Assembly: GCA_017632155.1 (NCBI GenBank)
Contig: JAGBRZ010000111.1
Span: 1-22,695 of the forward strand
DNA length: 22,695 nt
Direction: 5' to 3'
Source of the DNA: Clostridia bacterium
GTDB taxonomy: Bacteria > Bacillota_A > Clostridia > Oscillospirales > CAG-272
This document shows positions 14,829-22,101 of this stretch, piece after piece (within the stretch, counting starts at the first letter, position 1; each line of letters opens with the position of its first letter). Below the pieces are notes generated by a model, which had not been told where the DNA came from, searched no databases, and saw only the letters and a program-made list of their open reading frames with translations. A program made the translations under genes and the position numbers.

Positions 14829-15308
14829 TTGAGTAAAAGAACCTTTGAATACGGCGGTTACAACTTCTTTCCCGTAAGAAAATTGGAGGGTTCTGAGAGT
14901 GGGTTTTTCGCAATCTCAAAGCGAATTTCCATTGATGCCGAGCTTGGATTGTGCGAGGAAGGTTATGCCTATCCGAGCAAATTTCCGTACTCCTACGATG
15001 ATTTTTACAAGGCGGCGGGCGGTCACGAATATGACCTTTTCCGTTGCGTGGAGAACGGAAAAATCTATATTCCTTGCCATCACGACCTGCAAATTTACCG
15101 CGAAGAAAAGAACAAAACCTTTGAGGTGGTAATCACGGAAACGCTTTCAAGAACCGTTAGAGTTGAAGCCGAAGATGCTTATGAAGCGCAGACAATCGTC
15201 AACGACGGATACCACCGAGGTCACTATATTCTTACTGCCGAGGACTACCAAGGCGTAGAATATGACATCAAAGAACAAGTCAAAAGCCGCGACGATAAAG
15301 AACGATGA
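14829..15308 (+). CDS. Element protein with C-terminal DpnD/PcfM-like domain
   Basis: 159 residues from TTG 14829. The frame is open back to 14721, but that part overlaps the preceding gene and has no SD. The N-terminal domain (about 1-95) has FEYGGYNFFPVRKLEG, FPYSYDDFYKAAGGHEYDLF and RCVENGKIYIPC, a pattern I recall from conserved proteins of Tn1549-like elements. Residues about 98-155 form a DpnD/PcfM-like domain (FEVVITETLSRTVRVEAED, then an EAQTIVNDGY helix and GHYILTAEDY). It is probably cytosolic. It is the last gene before the candidate oriT, with a KSRDDKER tail. The function is unknown; position suggests a link to DNA processing. Confidence 0.7.
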   Translation: MSKRTFEYGGYNFFPVRKLEGSESGFFAISKRISIDAELGLCEEGYAYPSKFPYSYDDFYKAAGGHEYDLFRCVENGKIYIPCHHDLQIYREEKNKTFEVVITETLSRTVRVEAEDAYEAQTIVNDGYHRGHYILTAEDYQGVEYDIKEQVKSRDDKER

Positions 15309-15426
15309 AAGGAGGACTTCGGGGCGGCGGATTAGTGTCTTTCACTCTTAGCAAGCACTGGATTTGGACGCCCAAACCCGCTTGTTAGGGGAAATCCCCT
15401 AATACCCCCGCCCATAAAACGATGAA
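15301..15426. repeat. 9-bp direct repeat flanking the oriT-like segment
   Basis: AACGATGAA occurs at 15301-15309, covering the stop of the upstream gene, and again at 15418-15426, covering the mobC start. Both copies are preceded by ATAAA with a small offset. If one repeat and the segment between were removed, mobC would start in an ATGA overlap with the upstream stop, the arrangement used at several junctions of this operon. A strong SD (AAAGGAGG, 15308-15315) after the first copy has no start codon within range. Confidence 0.45.
15351..15410. other. Candidate origin of transfer (oriT)
   Basis: Two adjacent inverted repeats lie directly upstream of mobC and the relaxase. The first pairs CAAGC (15352-15356) with GCTTG (15380-15384), and GGATTTGG (15360-15367) with CCAAACCC (15372-15379) with one mismatch, around the loop ACGC. 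The second is perfect: TTAGGGG (15385-15391) with CCCCTAA (15396-15402) around AAAT. It is followed by TACCCCCGC. Paired hairpins ending in a short C-rich tract next to a MobC/relaxase operon are the usual form of MOB-P origins in this element group. The nick site is not identified; I expect it just 3' of the second repeat. The remainder of 15309-15421 holds no gene. Confidence 0.72.
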
Positions 15427-15817
15427 CAAATTTGATGCTACTCGCAAGCGGCAACACCGCATCACAATTCGTCTTGATGAGAAAGAATACAATAATTTGT
15501 GTGTGTGGTCAACCGCCGCCAATATGACTATGAATGAGTATATCCGTCAACTCATCGACGGATTTCAACCGTTGGAGTTTCCTCCCGCAGAGTATATGCA
15601 AGTGATTGACGAGCTTCAGCACATCGGCATCAATATGAACCAACTTGCAACGAAGGCGCACTCGCTTGGCTTCATAGACGAACCCGAATACCGACAGAAC
15701 GCTACCCGCGTATGGCGGATTGTTGCGGAACTTTCGGCACAGCTTGCGAGGGGAGGTGTCAAGATTGGCAGTAACAAAAATATGGGATGTAAAAAGCCAC
15801 CTAAAGCAACTGATTGA
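15422..15817 (+). CDS. mobC: MobC-like relaxosome protein
   Basis: 131 residues. The N-terminus is a ribbon-helix-helix-like DNA-binding unit (HRITIRLDEKEYNNL, then MTMNEYIRQLI). The C-terminal part carries the MobC hallmark G69-INMNQLA and the ARVWRIV-like helix of the bacterial mobilization family. MobC proteins bind oriT, melt the DNA near the nick and help the relaxase cut. The gene lies directly downstream of the candidate oriT and overlaps the relaxase gene by 53 bases. It has no recognisable SD: the bases before ATG 15422 are C-rich, and the in-frame region upstream is closed by a TAG at 15386 with no other start. Translation may be weak, or tied to the structure of the oriT RNA. Confidence 0.87.
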   Translation: MNKFDATRKRQHRITIRLDEKEYNNLCVWSTAANMTMNEYIRQLIDGFQPLEFPPAEYMQVIDELQHIGINMNQLATKAHSLGFIDEPEYRQNATRVWRIVAELSAQLARGGVKIGSNKNMGCKKPPKATD

Positions 15818-17078
15818 TTATGTAGGCAACATTGAAAAGTCCTCGGAGAATTTTTCCGAGGATACGATAAAAGCATTTATCGAATACGGTGTTGACGTAC
15901 TAAAAACCGAAGAACGGCTCTATGTCAGTACGCTTCAATGTGACCTTGACTCTGCGGCAGAGGTGATGAACAATCTCAATTTGCTTTCAAGGAGCAAGTC
16001 CAACACGATTGCCTATCACGCTGTTCAGAGCTTCAATCGGGGTGAGGTTTCGCCCGAAGTCGCACACGAAATCGGTGTTCGGCTTGCGCGAGAGCTATGG
16101 AGCAACTTTCCCGTTATCGTTTCCACTCACACAAACACGGAAACAGTACACAACCATTTTGCTTTTTCCGCAACGGGCTTTGATAGAAAGCGTTACAACG
16201 ATTGCACGACAACCTACCGCAAAATACGCGAAGTATCCGACCGCCTTTGCCGTGAGTACGGCTTGTCGGTTATCGAGAAGCCGCAAGGTAAAGGACGGCA
16301 TATCGGAGAGATAAAAGCCGAGCAAGAAGGACGGGCGACGGTGCGAGGTCTGATACGGCGGGATATGGACGAAGCCATCAAGCATTGCTTCACCTATCCG
16401 CAGTTCGCCACCACCTTTCAAGCTCTCGGATATACCCTTGAATGGCGAGGAAAGTATTTGCGTATCCGCCCCGACGAAAGCACAAGGTGGTTTCGTATGG
16501 ATAAGCTCGGTGAGGGCTACACCTACGAGGACGTGCAAAGACGGCTCAAAGAGAACGGCATCAACCGTTCCTTCACTCCGTACAAAACCTACACTAAACG
16601 GGAGAAGCCGAAAGGACTTGTGGCTCTTTACTACCACTACTGTTATCTGCTCGGCGCACTCCCCAAAGAAAAACCGAATAACCGTGAAGCATACGCCGTG
16701 ATCCGTGAGGACGTCAAGCGAGCGCGTATGTACTCCGAGGAAGCAAAGTTGCTTGGTAAGTATGACATTCATACCGCTGAGCAGCTTTCTTCTTTTACCA
16801 AGAATTTATCGGGCAAGTTCGTAGCACTTGCCAAGGAGCGAGCCGCGCTCCGCAACCGACTCCGCCGTATGCACGATAGCGTGGAAATGCAACCGATAAA
16901 AAATCAGATTTCAGAGCTATCAAGACAGATGGCGGTGCTCCGTCGGGAAATGCGGCTTTGCGAGGATATTGCCCTGCGAAGCGGTGCTATTGAAGCGGTG
17001 GTCAACACCATCGACGTACCCGATAAAGATACACCCAAGAAAAACCAAGACAAAAAGAAGGAGGAAAGAAAAGTATGA
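15765..17078 (+). CDS. MOB-P relaxase (VirD2/MobA-like)
   Basis: 437 residues from TTG 15765, chosen because GGGAGGTG (15751-15758) precedes it by six bases and the N-terminus then reads AVTKIWDVKSHLKQLIDYV, typical of this family. Y19 is the likely catalytic tyrosine. The histidine triad is H122, H129 and H131 in STHTNTETVHNHF, the metal-binding motif of Relaxase/MobA enzymes. The C-terminal half is basic and helical, ending in a lysine-rich tail. The enzyme would nick oriT, stay joined to the 5' end and pilot the strand into the recipient through VirD4. It overlaps mobC upstream and shares an ATGA junction with pcfB. Length is within the usual 400-500 residues. Nothing essential appears missing. 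Confidence 0.94.
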   Translation: MAVTKIWDVKSHLKQLIDYVGNIEKSSENFSEDTIKAFIEYGVDVLKTEERLYVSTLQCDLDSAAEVMNNLNLLSRSKSNTIAYHAVQSFNRGEVSPEVAHEIGVRLARELWSNFPVIVSTHTNTETVHNHFAFSATGFDRKRYNDCTTTYRKIREVSDRLCREYGLSVIEKPQGKGRHIGEIKAEQEGRATVRGLIRRDMDEAIKHCFTYPQFATTFQALGYTLEWRGKYLRIRPDESTRWFRMDKLGEGYTYEDVQRRLKENGINRSFTPYKTYTKREKPKGLVALYYHYCYLLGALPKEKPNNREAYAVIREDVKRARMYSEEAKLLGKYDIHTAEQLSSFTKNLSGKFVALAKERAALRNRLRRMHDSVEMQPIKNQISELSRQMAVLRREMRLCEDIALRSGAIEAVVNTIDVPDKDTPKKNQDKKKEERKV

Positions 17079-17881
17079 ATACTTCCGGCGAAGCAGCAGA
17101 TCAGGTAATGAAAATGATGCTAAACGGAACGGAGGTACTTATCAAGCTGACGGGAACGGGCGCGAAGAACGCCGCCGTGTTGCTTTACTCTATGGCAAGG
17201 CAACAGAAGAAAACCAAAGGCTCGGCAAGACTTGAAAGTATGCTCCGTAGCGGCAAGCCCTTGAAGGTTTACACCTTTAAGGCAGACGACCTGCCGAAAT
17301 TCAAAGAGGTCGCAAAGCAGTACGGTATTCTCTATACCATTCTCAAAGAAAAGGACAAGACAGACGGTGTGTTCGACGTGATGGTTCGCGCCGAGGACGA
17401 GTCCAAGATTGCGAGGATTACCGAGCGTTTCAATCTCGCACAAGTGGACGTTGCCACTCTCCGTGCGGAAATTGTGAAAGAACAGGAGGAAAAGAAAGAA
17501 AATGACCAAGAAGCGCAGAACCCACCCGAAACCGAGCACCCTGAGAAGAATGACAGCGAAAAGCTCGCTGATGAGATGCTCGCCAAGCCTATTCAGAGAG
17601 AGGAGCCGACAGTCGAAAACCCTACTGCGGCTCGGTCAGACAAAAATCCAAAGGCAAGCCCCGAGGTTCTGTCCGAGCACTCATCCGAACCTGCAAAGCC
17701 ACAAAGCGACCGTAGTATGACGCAGGAAGGAAAAGCAGACCGTAAGCCTTCGGTCAAGAAGAAAATCGAGGACATCAAAAAGGGGCGCGAGGAAAAGAAA
17801 AAGGATGCTCCCAAAGCTCCCGACAAGTCCAAGAGCAAAGGCAAATCCAAGAATAAAAAGAAAGAGAGGAAAGGCAGATAA
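17075..17881 (+). CDS. pcfB: PcfB family protein (DUF3801)
   Basis: 268 residues; ATGA overlap with the relaxase and AAGGAGG at 17058-17064. Residues about 1-125 form the PcfB domain: GTEVLIKLTGTGAKNAAVLLYSM, then SMLRSGKPLKVY, FKEVAKQYGILY and FDVMVRAEDESKIARI. The remaining 140 residues are a lysine, glutamate and proline-rich disordered tail. In pCF10, PcfB works with the VirD4-like PcfC and the relaxase as an accessory substrate-presentation factor; the same role fits its place here between relaxase and VirD4. The tail is longer than the conserved domain needs and may tether DNA or protein partners. It shares one base with the next gene (TAATG). Confidence 0.9.
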   Translation: MNTSGEAADQVMKMMLNGTEVLIKLTGTGAKNAAVLLYSMARQQKKTKGSARLESMLRSGKPLKVYTFKADDLPKFKEVAKQYGILYTILKEKDKTDGVFDVMVRAEDESKIARITERFNLAQVDVATLRAEIVKEQEEKKENDQEAQNPPETEHPEKNDSEKLADEMLAKPIQREEPTVENPTAARSDKNPKASPEVLSEHSSEPAKPQSDRSMTQEGKADRKPSVKKKIEDIKKGREEKKKDAPKAPDKSKSKGKSKNKKKERKGR

Positions 17882-18858
17882 TGACAGAGTTTGAGAACAT
17901 TTTTGAAGAAGCCAACAAGAAAAACGTAAAGGAAGCACCGCCCCCCAAGGCTGCACCCGAAACCACCGAGAAAAAGAGCTATGCTGACGTTCAGCGCGAC
18001 AAGCGAGTTCAATGCTATGCGATGATCGACGAAGCGTGTGGTAGCATCGTTGCAAACAAGGAGAATATGCAGCAGTTCCTTGACGTGCAGAGCCGTTGTG
18101 AGAACTACTCCCTCAACAACAATTTCCTCATCTATATGCAGATGGACGGAAAGCTCCCGACACGCCTTATGGACTTTGACGGTTGGAAAAAGGCGGGCTG
18201 CTCCATCAAGAAGGGCGAGGAAAGCATTTGGATCTTAGAGCCGAGTCCTTACACCGTGGACGGCGAGCAGCGTATGGGCTACAACGTCAAGAACGTCTTT
18301 GACATCAGCTCGGTTGCCGAGCCTCCTGCGAGTGAGTTTCCGAAGAAGCTCGACTATCCCGATAACAAAGTCCTTGCGGCTCTTGTGGACGGTTGCCCCG
18401 TTCCCATTCAGAAAACCGATGCCGACCTCGGTAACGAAACGGCATTGTACGATGCCAAAAACAAAGTGATTCTCTATAAGCAGGGCGCGGAGTTCGGACA
18501 GCTCTTTCCCGCAGTTGCGAAAGCGAGAGCACACGCGGAAATGGCAAAGGATGCGGCACACTACCGCAACGATGACCACGAGTTCCAAGCGAGGTGCGCG
18601 GCGTATGTCATCGTAAAGAAATACGGCAGAGATACCACGCCCGTGAATATCCACGCTATCCCCAACCGCTACACAACGCTTGAACCCGAATATATCAAGG
18701 TGGAAATGAACTCAATCCACTCTACCGTCAAGACGGTTTCGGGTACGATGCGTAACTTCCTTGAAAAAGGTAAGGAGCAAGAGCAGACGCAGGCGCAGGG
18801 TGAACCCAAGACCACCGTACCTCCGAGCAACAAATATAGACCGAGGGAGGCGCGCTGA
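17881..18858 (+). CDS. LtrC/ArdC-like anti-restriction or ssDNA-binding protein
   Basis: 325 residues. After a disordered start, residues about 60-145 form an ArdC N-terminal-like domain (QQFLDVQSRCENYSLNNNFL, IYMQ, DFDGWKKAG, IKKGEESIWIL, then VFDISSV). This domain binds single-stranded DNA in ArdC. Residues about 160-260 resemble the zincin-like half of LtrC-type proteins, but the usual HExxH is absent: the matching helix reads ARAHAEMAKDAAHY, so protease activity is unlikely. The C-terminal part is NIHAIPNRY followed by a helical tail. The same fold occurs at the N-terminus of the giant protein. The gene lies between pcfB and virD4 and probably protects or escorts transferred DNA; that is inferred from ArdC. 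Confidence 0.82.
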   Translation: MTEFENIFEEANKKNVKEAPPPKAAPETTEKKSYADVQRDKRVQCYAMIDEACGSIVANKENMQQFLDVQSRCENYSLNNNFLIYMQMDGKLPTRLMDFDGWKKAGCSIKKGEESIWILEPSPYTVDGEQRMGYNVKNVFDISSVAEPPASEFPKKLDYPDNKVLAALVDGCPVPIQKTDADLGNETALYDAKNKVILYKQGAEFGQLFPAVAKARAHAEMAKDAAHYRNDDHEFQARCAAYVIVKKYGRDTTPVNIHAIPNRYTTLEPEYIKVEMNSIHSTVKTVSGTMRNFLEKGKEQEQTQAQGEPKTTVPPSNKYRPREAR

Positions 18859-19046
18859 TGGCTGAAAAAAGAATTATTGAGGTCGATGACTTTGAGCATC
18901 GCGTGATGATGAAGGCGTTAGCCGACCAACGTACCGATTGCTTGGAGGAAGATAAGCCTACCGACGACTTGAACAAGGTTCTCTTAAAGGTCATCGACGC
19001 TCCCACCAAAAAAGAAAAACGAAGGAAGGAACGCGATGAAAGATAA
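18858..19046 (+). CDS. Small conserved element protein
   Basis: 62 residues; GGGAGG (18845-18850) precedes ATG 18858 by seven bases, and the ATG overlaps the stop of the preceding gene. The first half is acidic and helical (IIEVDDFEHRVMMKALADQR), the rest has a TDDLNKVLLKVIDAPTKKE helix and a very basic tail. It overlaps virD4 by 11 bases. I recall similar 60-70 residue proteins placed just before virD4 in Tn1549-like elements, with no known function. Position and size suggest a small partner of the coupling protein, but nothing in the sequence proves it. Confidence 0.7.
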   Translation: MAEKRIIEVDDFEHRVMMKALADQRTDCLEEDKPTDDLNKVLLKVIDAPTKKEKRRKERDER

Positions 19047-20883
19047 GAAATTCTTATGGTTCGGAGTCGCCGTTTTCGGTTGGCTCGTCATTATATGGAT
19101 TTCCTTTCTCATAGCTCCCACCCTCGGCGGAGGTCTTTCCACCGTTATTCCCAAGCTTTCCGAAGCACTCTCACACCCGTTCTATCTCGTATGGAGCGAC
19201 AATACGCTTATGACCTTATTTGTGTTATCACTCATATACGGTCTTGCGATACTGATTTATCACTACACCAAGCCAAACTTTCGCCGCCGTGAGGAACACG
19301 GCTCGGCAAAATGGGGCGAGGTTAAAGAGATAAACAAGCGGTATCAGCAGAAGCCGAAGGACTCCAATAAGATACTCTCGCAGCACTTGTCTATCGGATA
19401 CAATGCCAAGCTGCACCGACGAAATTTCAATACCATCGTCGTGGGCGGTTCGGGCGCAGGTAAGACGAGGTTCTACGCGAAGCCAAACTTGATGCAAGCG
19501 AATACCTCTTTCGTCTGCCTTGATCCGAAGGGCGAGCTTCCGCGAGATACGGGCGGTCTGCTCAAAGCCAAAGGCTATGAGGTGCGCGTGCTCGACCTTA
19601 TCAATATGGAACGGTCGGATTGCTATAACCCGTTTATGTATATCCAAAGCGACAACGATATTCAAAGGCTCGTTACAAACCTATTCAAGAGCACGACTCC
19701 CAAAGGCAGCCAATCCAACGATCCCTTTTGGGATACGGCGGCATCAATGCTTTTGTTGGCTCTCGTATTCTATCTTCACTATGAAGCTCCCCCCGAAGAA
19801 CAGAACTTCGCTATGGTTATGGAGCTTCTGCGAAACGGAGATATAGACGAGGACAACGAAGCCGAGGGGAGCGTGCTTGACGACCTGTTCGCCCTTCTTG
19901 AATACGAGAACCCCAACCATATCGCGCTGAAGTATTACAAGTCCTATCGGTCGGGTTCGGCAAAGACCTTGAAATCCATTCAGATCACGCTTGCGGCAAG
20001 GCTTGAAAAGTTCAACCTTGATAGCCTTGCGGCACTCACCTCTACCGACGAGCTTGACCTGCAATCCTTGGGAGAACGTAAGGTCGCCTTGTTCGCTCTT
20101 ATCCCCGACAATGACACCTCGTTCAATTTCCTTGTATCAATCCTTTATACTCAGCTTTTCCAACAGTTGTTTTTCGTTGCCGATTTCAAGTATCGCGGAG
20201 CGTTGCCCGTTCACGTTCACTTCCTTATGGACGAGTTCGCCAACGTAAGCCTACCCGATGATTTTGATAAAATTCTCTCGGTTATGCGTTCCCGTGGTGT
20301 GAGTGTTTCCATCATCTTGCAGAACCTCGCGCAGTTAAAGGCACTCTTTGAAAAGCAATGGGAAAGCATCGTCGGAAACTGCGACGAGTTCGTGTACCTC
20401 GGAGGTAACGAGCAAAGCACCCACAAGTATGTGTCGGAACTTCTCGGCAAGGAAACGATTGATACCAACTCATACGGACGGAGCGACGGTCTGCGCGGTA
20501 ATTTCTCGACCAATTCCCAAGTGGCGGGGCGTGAGCTTCTGACTCCCGATGAGGTGCGTATGCTCGACAACAAATACGCTATCGTTTTTATCCGTGGAGA
20601 ACGCCCGGTGCTCGACCTAAAGTACGATATTCTATCCCACCCGAATATCAAGCTCGGCACGGACGGCGGTGCTGCTCCTTACGCTCATAACCTCGGTGTG
20701 CTTACGGGTGGCGTGACCATTGAAATCATTGATCCCGAAACGCTTGGAGATACGGCACTCTCGGATATTCCCACGGTGGACGAGTATTTCAAGAACGAGA
20801 TCGAAGCCTACGACGAGGAAGAAACGGAAATGCTATGTGAATTTTTGAAATCTATGTTAGAAGAAAAGGAGAAAACAGAATGA
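19036..20883 (+). CDS. virD4: VirD4/TraG type IV coupling ATPase
   Basis: 615 residues. Two N-terminal membrane segments, about 4-28 and 56-77, anchor it in the inner membrane. The cytosolic ATPase follows: Walker A GGSGAGKT at 137-144, LDPKGELPRDTGG next to it, and Walker B FLMDEFANV with D399-E400. LLTPDEVRML and the later DLKYDILSHP stretch are typical of the TraG/VirD4 family in Firmicutes. The protein joins the relaxosome (relaxase, MobC and PcfB) to the transfer channel and powers substrate entry. It overlaps the small gene upstream by 11 bases and maff2 by an ATGA junction. Length is normal for the family. Confidence 0.95.
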   Translation: MKDKKFLWFGVAVFGWLVIIWISFLIAPTLGGGLSTVIPKLSEALSHPFYLVWSDNTLMTLFVLSLIYGLAILIYHYTKPNFRRREEHGSAKWGEVKEINKRYQQKPKDSNKILSQHLSIGYNAKLHRRNFNTIVVGGSGAGKTRFYAKPNLMQANTSFVCLDPKGELPRDTGGLLKAKGYEVRVLDLINMERSDCYNPFMYIQSDNDIQRLVTNLFKSTTPKGSQSNDPFWDTAASMLLLALVFYLHYEAPPEEQNFAMVMELLRNGDIDEDNEAEGSVLDDLFALLEYENPNHIALKYYKSYRSGSAKTLKSIQITLAARLEKFNLDSLAALTSTDELDLQSLGERKVALFALIPDNDTSFNFLVSILYTQLFQQLFFVADFKYRGALPVHVHFLMDEFANVSLPDDFDKILSVMRSRGVSVSIILQNLAQLKALFEKQWESIVGNCDEFVYLGGNEQSTHKYVSELLGKETIDTNSYGRSDGLRGNFSTNSQVAGRELLTPDEVRMLDNKYAIVFIRGERPVLDLKYDILSHPNIKLGTDGGAAPYAHNLGVLTGGVTIEIIDPETLGDTALSDIPTVDEYFKNEIEAYDEEETEMLCEFLKSMLEEKEKTE

Positions 20884-21227
20884 AAAGAAACAAACTTGAA
20901 ACCAAGAAAACCCCTATGCCTGCCAAGGCAAAACGCTTTATGAGGGTGTGGATGTGCCTTGTGCTCTGCATCTTTATGGTATCGGTATGCGCCGTGACCG
21001 CGTTTGCAGCGGAGGATGATCCCGTGCAGGTTGTCAACAACCTTTCGGACTTTATGTTCGGTCTTGTCCGTGCAGTCGGTATGATTATGCTCGGCTTTGC
21101 CGTCGTGCAGATAGGTCTGTCCTTCAAGAGCCACGATCCCTCGCAGAGAGCTAACGGCTTCCTAACCCTTGCGGGTGGCGTTGTTATCACCTTTGCAAAA
21201 GAGATTTTAACGCTTATCACGGGCTGA
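20880..21227 (+). CDS. Maff2-family VirB2/pilin-like membrane protein
   Basis: 115 residues; AAGGAG (20866-20871) eight bases before the ATG. A long basic N-region and hydrophobic core (about 22-41) end in an A-F-A signal peptidase site after residue 43. The mature part has two membrane segments, about 55-80 and 93-113, separated by a short polar loop (SHDPSQR). The mature size near 72 residues and this topology are those of VirB2-like pilin subunits and of Maff2 family proteins, which follow virD4 in this kind of element. It would form part of the transfer channel or a short surface fibre. Fourth in an ATGA-linked chain with virD4. Confidence 0.87.
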   Translation: MKRNKLETKKTPMPAKAKRFMRVWMCLVLCIFMVSVCAVTAFAAEDDPVQVVNNLSDFMFGLVRAVGMIMLGFAVVQIGLSFKSHDPSQRANGFLTLAGGVVITFAKEILTLITG

Positions 21228-21235
21228 CGGTCAGC
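21223..21235. repeat. Short palindrome at the maff2 stop codon
   Basis: GCTGAC (21223-21228) and GTCAGC (21230-21235) are perfect inverted arms around one G. As RNA this could form only a 4-bp stem with a 5-base loop. It covers the stop codon of the pilin-like gene and ends just before the trbL-like SD. It could tune translation of the next gene, but may be chance. Confidence 0.3.
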
Positions 21236-21252
21236 GAAGGTGAGGTGAGCAA

Positions 21253-22089
21253 ATGTCGAACAATTGGGTTGTAGAAAACCTTGAAAACGCCCTTGACACT
21301 TGGAACGGCAAGCTCGCTGAAATATGGCGGCTCATATCCGAGTCGCCCGAAACCTTCAAAGGTGGCGGTATATGGAACGTGATGGTGAATATCAACGGAG
21401 CGCTCAAAGCCATCGGCTATGCGCTTCTCGTGTTATTCTTCCTTATGGGGATAATGCGACAGTTCAATAGCTTTCAAGAACTCAAACGCCCCGAGCAGGC
21501 ATTAAAGGTATTTATACGCTTCGTGCTTGCAAAGGCGGCGGTCACTTGGGGGCTTGATCTGATGCTTGCGATGTTCACCATCGTGCAAGGCATCATAAGT
21601 AAAATTATGATTGCTTCGGGCATTACGGGGCAAGGCGGAGCTTATCTGCCGCAAAGTATGATAGACACGATAGAAAGCTGCGGATTTTGGGAGTCGATAC
21701 CCCTATGGGCGGTCACTCTAATCGGCAGCTTGCTTGTTTGGATACTGTCGTTCATTATGATACTCACGGTGTACGGCAGATTTTTCAAGCTCTATATCTA
21801 TGTGGCTATCGCTCCCGTTCCTATGTCTGCCTTTGCGGGCGAAGAAACAAGTCATATAGGCAAAGCCTTTCTCAAATCCTTTGCGGCTGTCTGCCTCGAG
21901 GGTGCGATTATCGTGCTCGCCTGCATCATTTACTCTCTGTTCGCGGCTTCACCGCCTTCGGTGGCGGCGGGCGCATCGGCAGTAACGCAGGTGTGGACGT
22001 ATATAGGCGAATTGCTCTTTAATATGCTTGTGCTTGTCGGCACGATAAAGCTCTCGGACAGAGTTGTGCGAGAGATGATGGGCTTGTAA
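21253..22089 (+). CDS. TrbL/VirB6-like conjugal channel membrane protein
   Basis: 278 residues; GAGGTGAG at 21242-21249 precedes the ATG. The N-terminal 45 residues are soluble. Membrane segments follow at about 49-68, 88-118 (possibly two), 150-174, 178-196, 211-231 and 250-266. The IAPVPMSAFAGEETSHIGKAF stretch, with its conserved Ala-Pro and the charged loop after it, is typical of TrbL/VirB6-like proteins, and the C-terminus is cytosolic and charged. These proteins form the inner-membrane channel through which the DNA strand passes. It lies between the pilin-like gene and prgI, as in related elements. Function by family and position. Confidence 0.88.
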   Translation: MSNNWVVENLENALDTWNGKLAEIWRLISESPETFKGGGIWNVMVNINGALKAIGYALLVLFFLMGIMRQFNSFQELKRPEQALKVFIRFVLAKAAVTWGLDLMLAMFTIVQGIISKIMIASGITGQGGAYLPQSMIDTIESCGFWESIPLWAVTLIGSLLVWILSFIMILTVYGRFFKLYIYVAIAPVPMSAFAGEETSHIGKAFLKSFAAVCLEGAIIVLACIIYSLFAASPPSVAAGASAVTQVWTYIGELLFNMLVLVGTIKLSDRVVREMMGL

Positions 22090-22101
22090 GAAAGGAGCGT
22101 T

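Noticed and set aside
17075..17881. Possible frameshift or fusion in pcfB because of its long tail
   Set aside because: The frame is continuous, the tail is low-complexity in a single frame, and charged tails are common in PcfB relatives.
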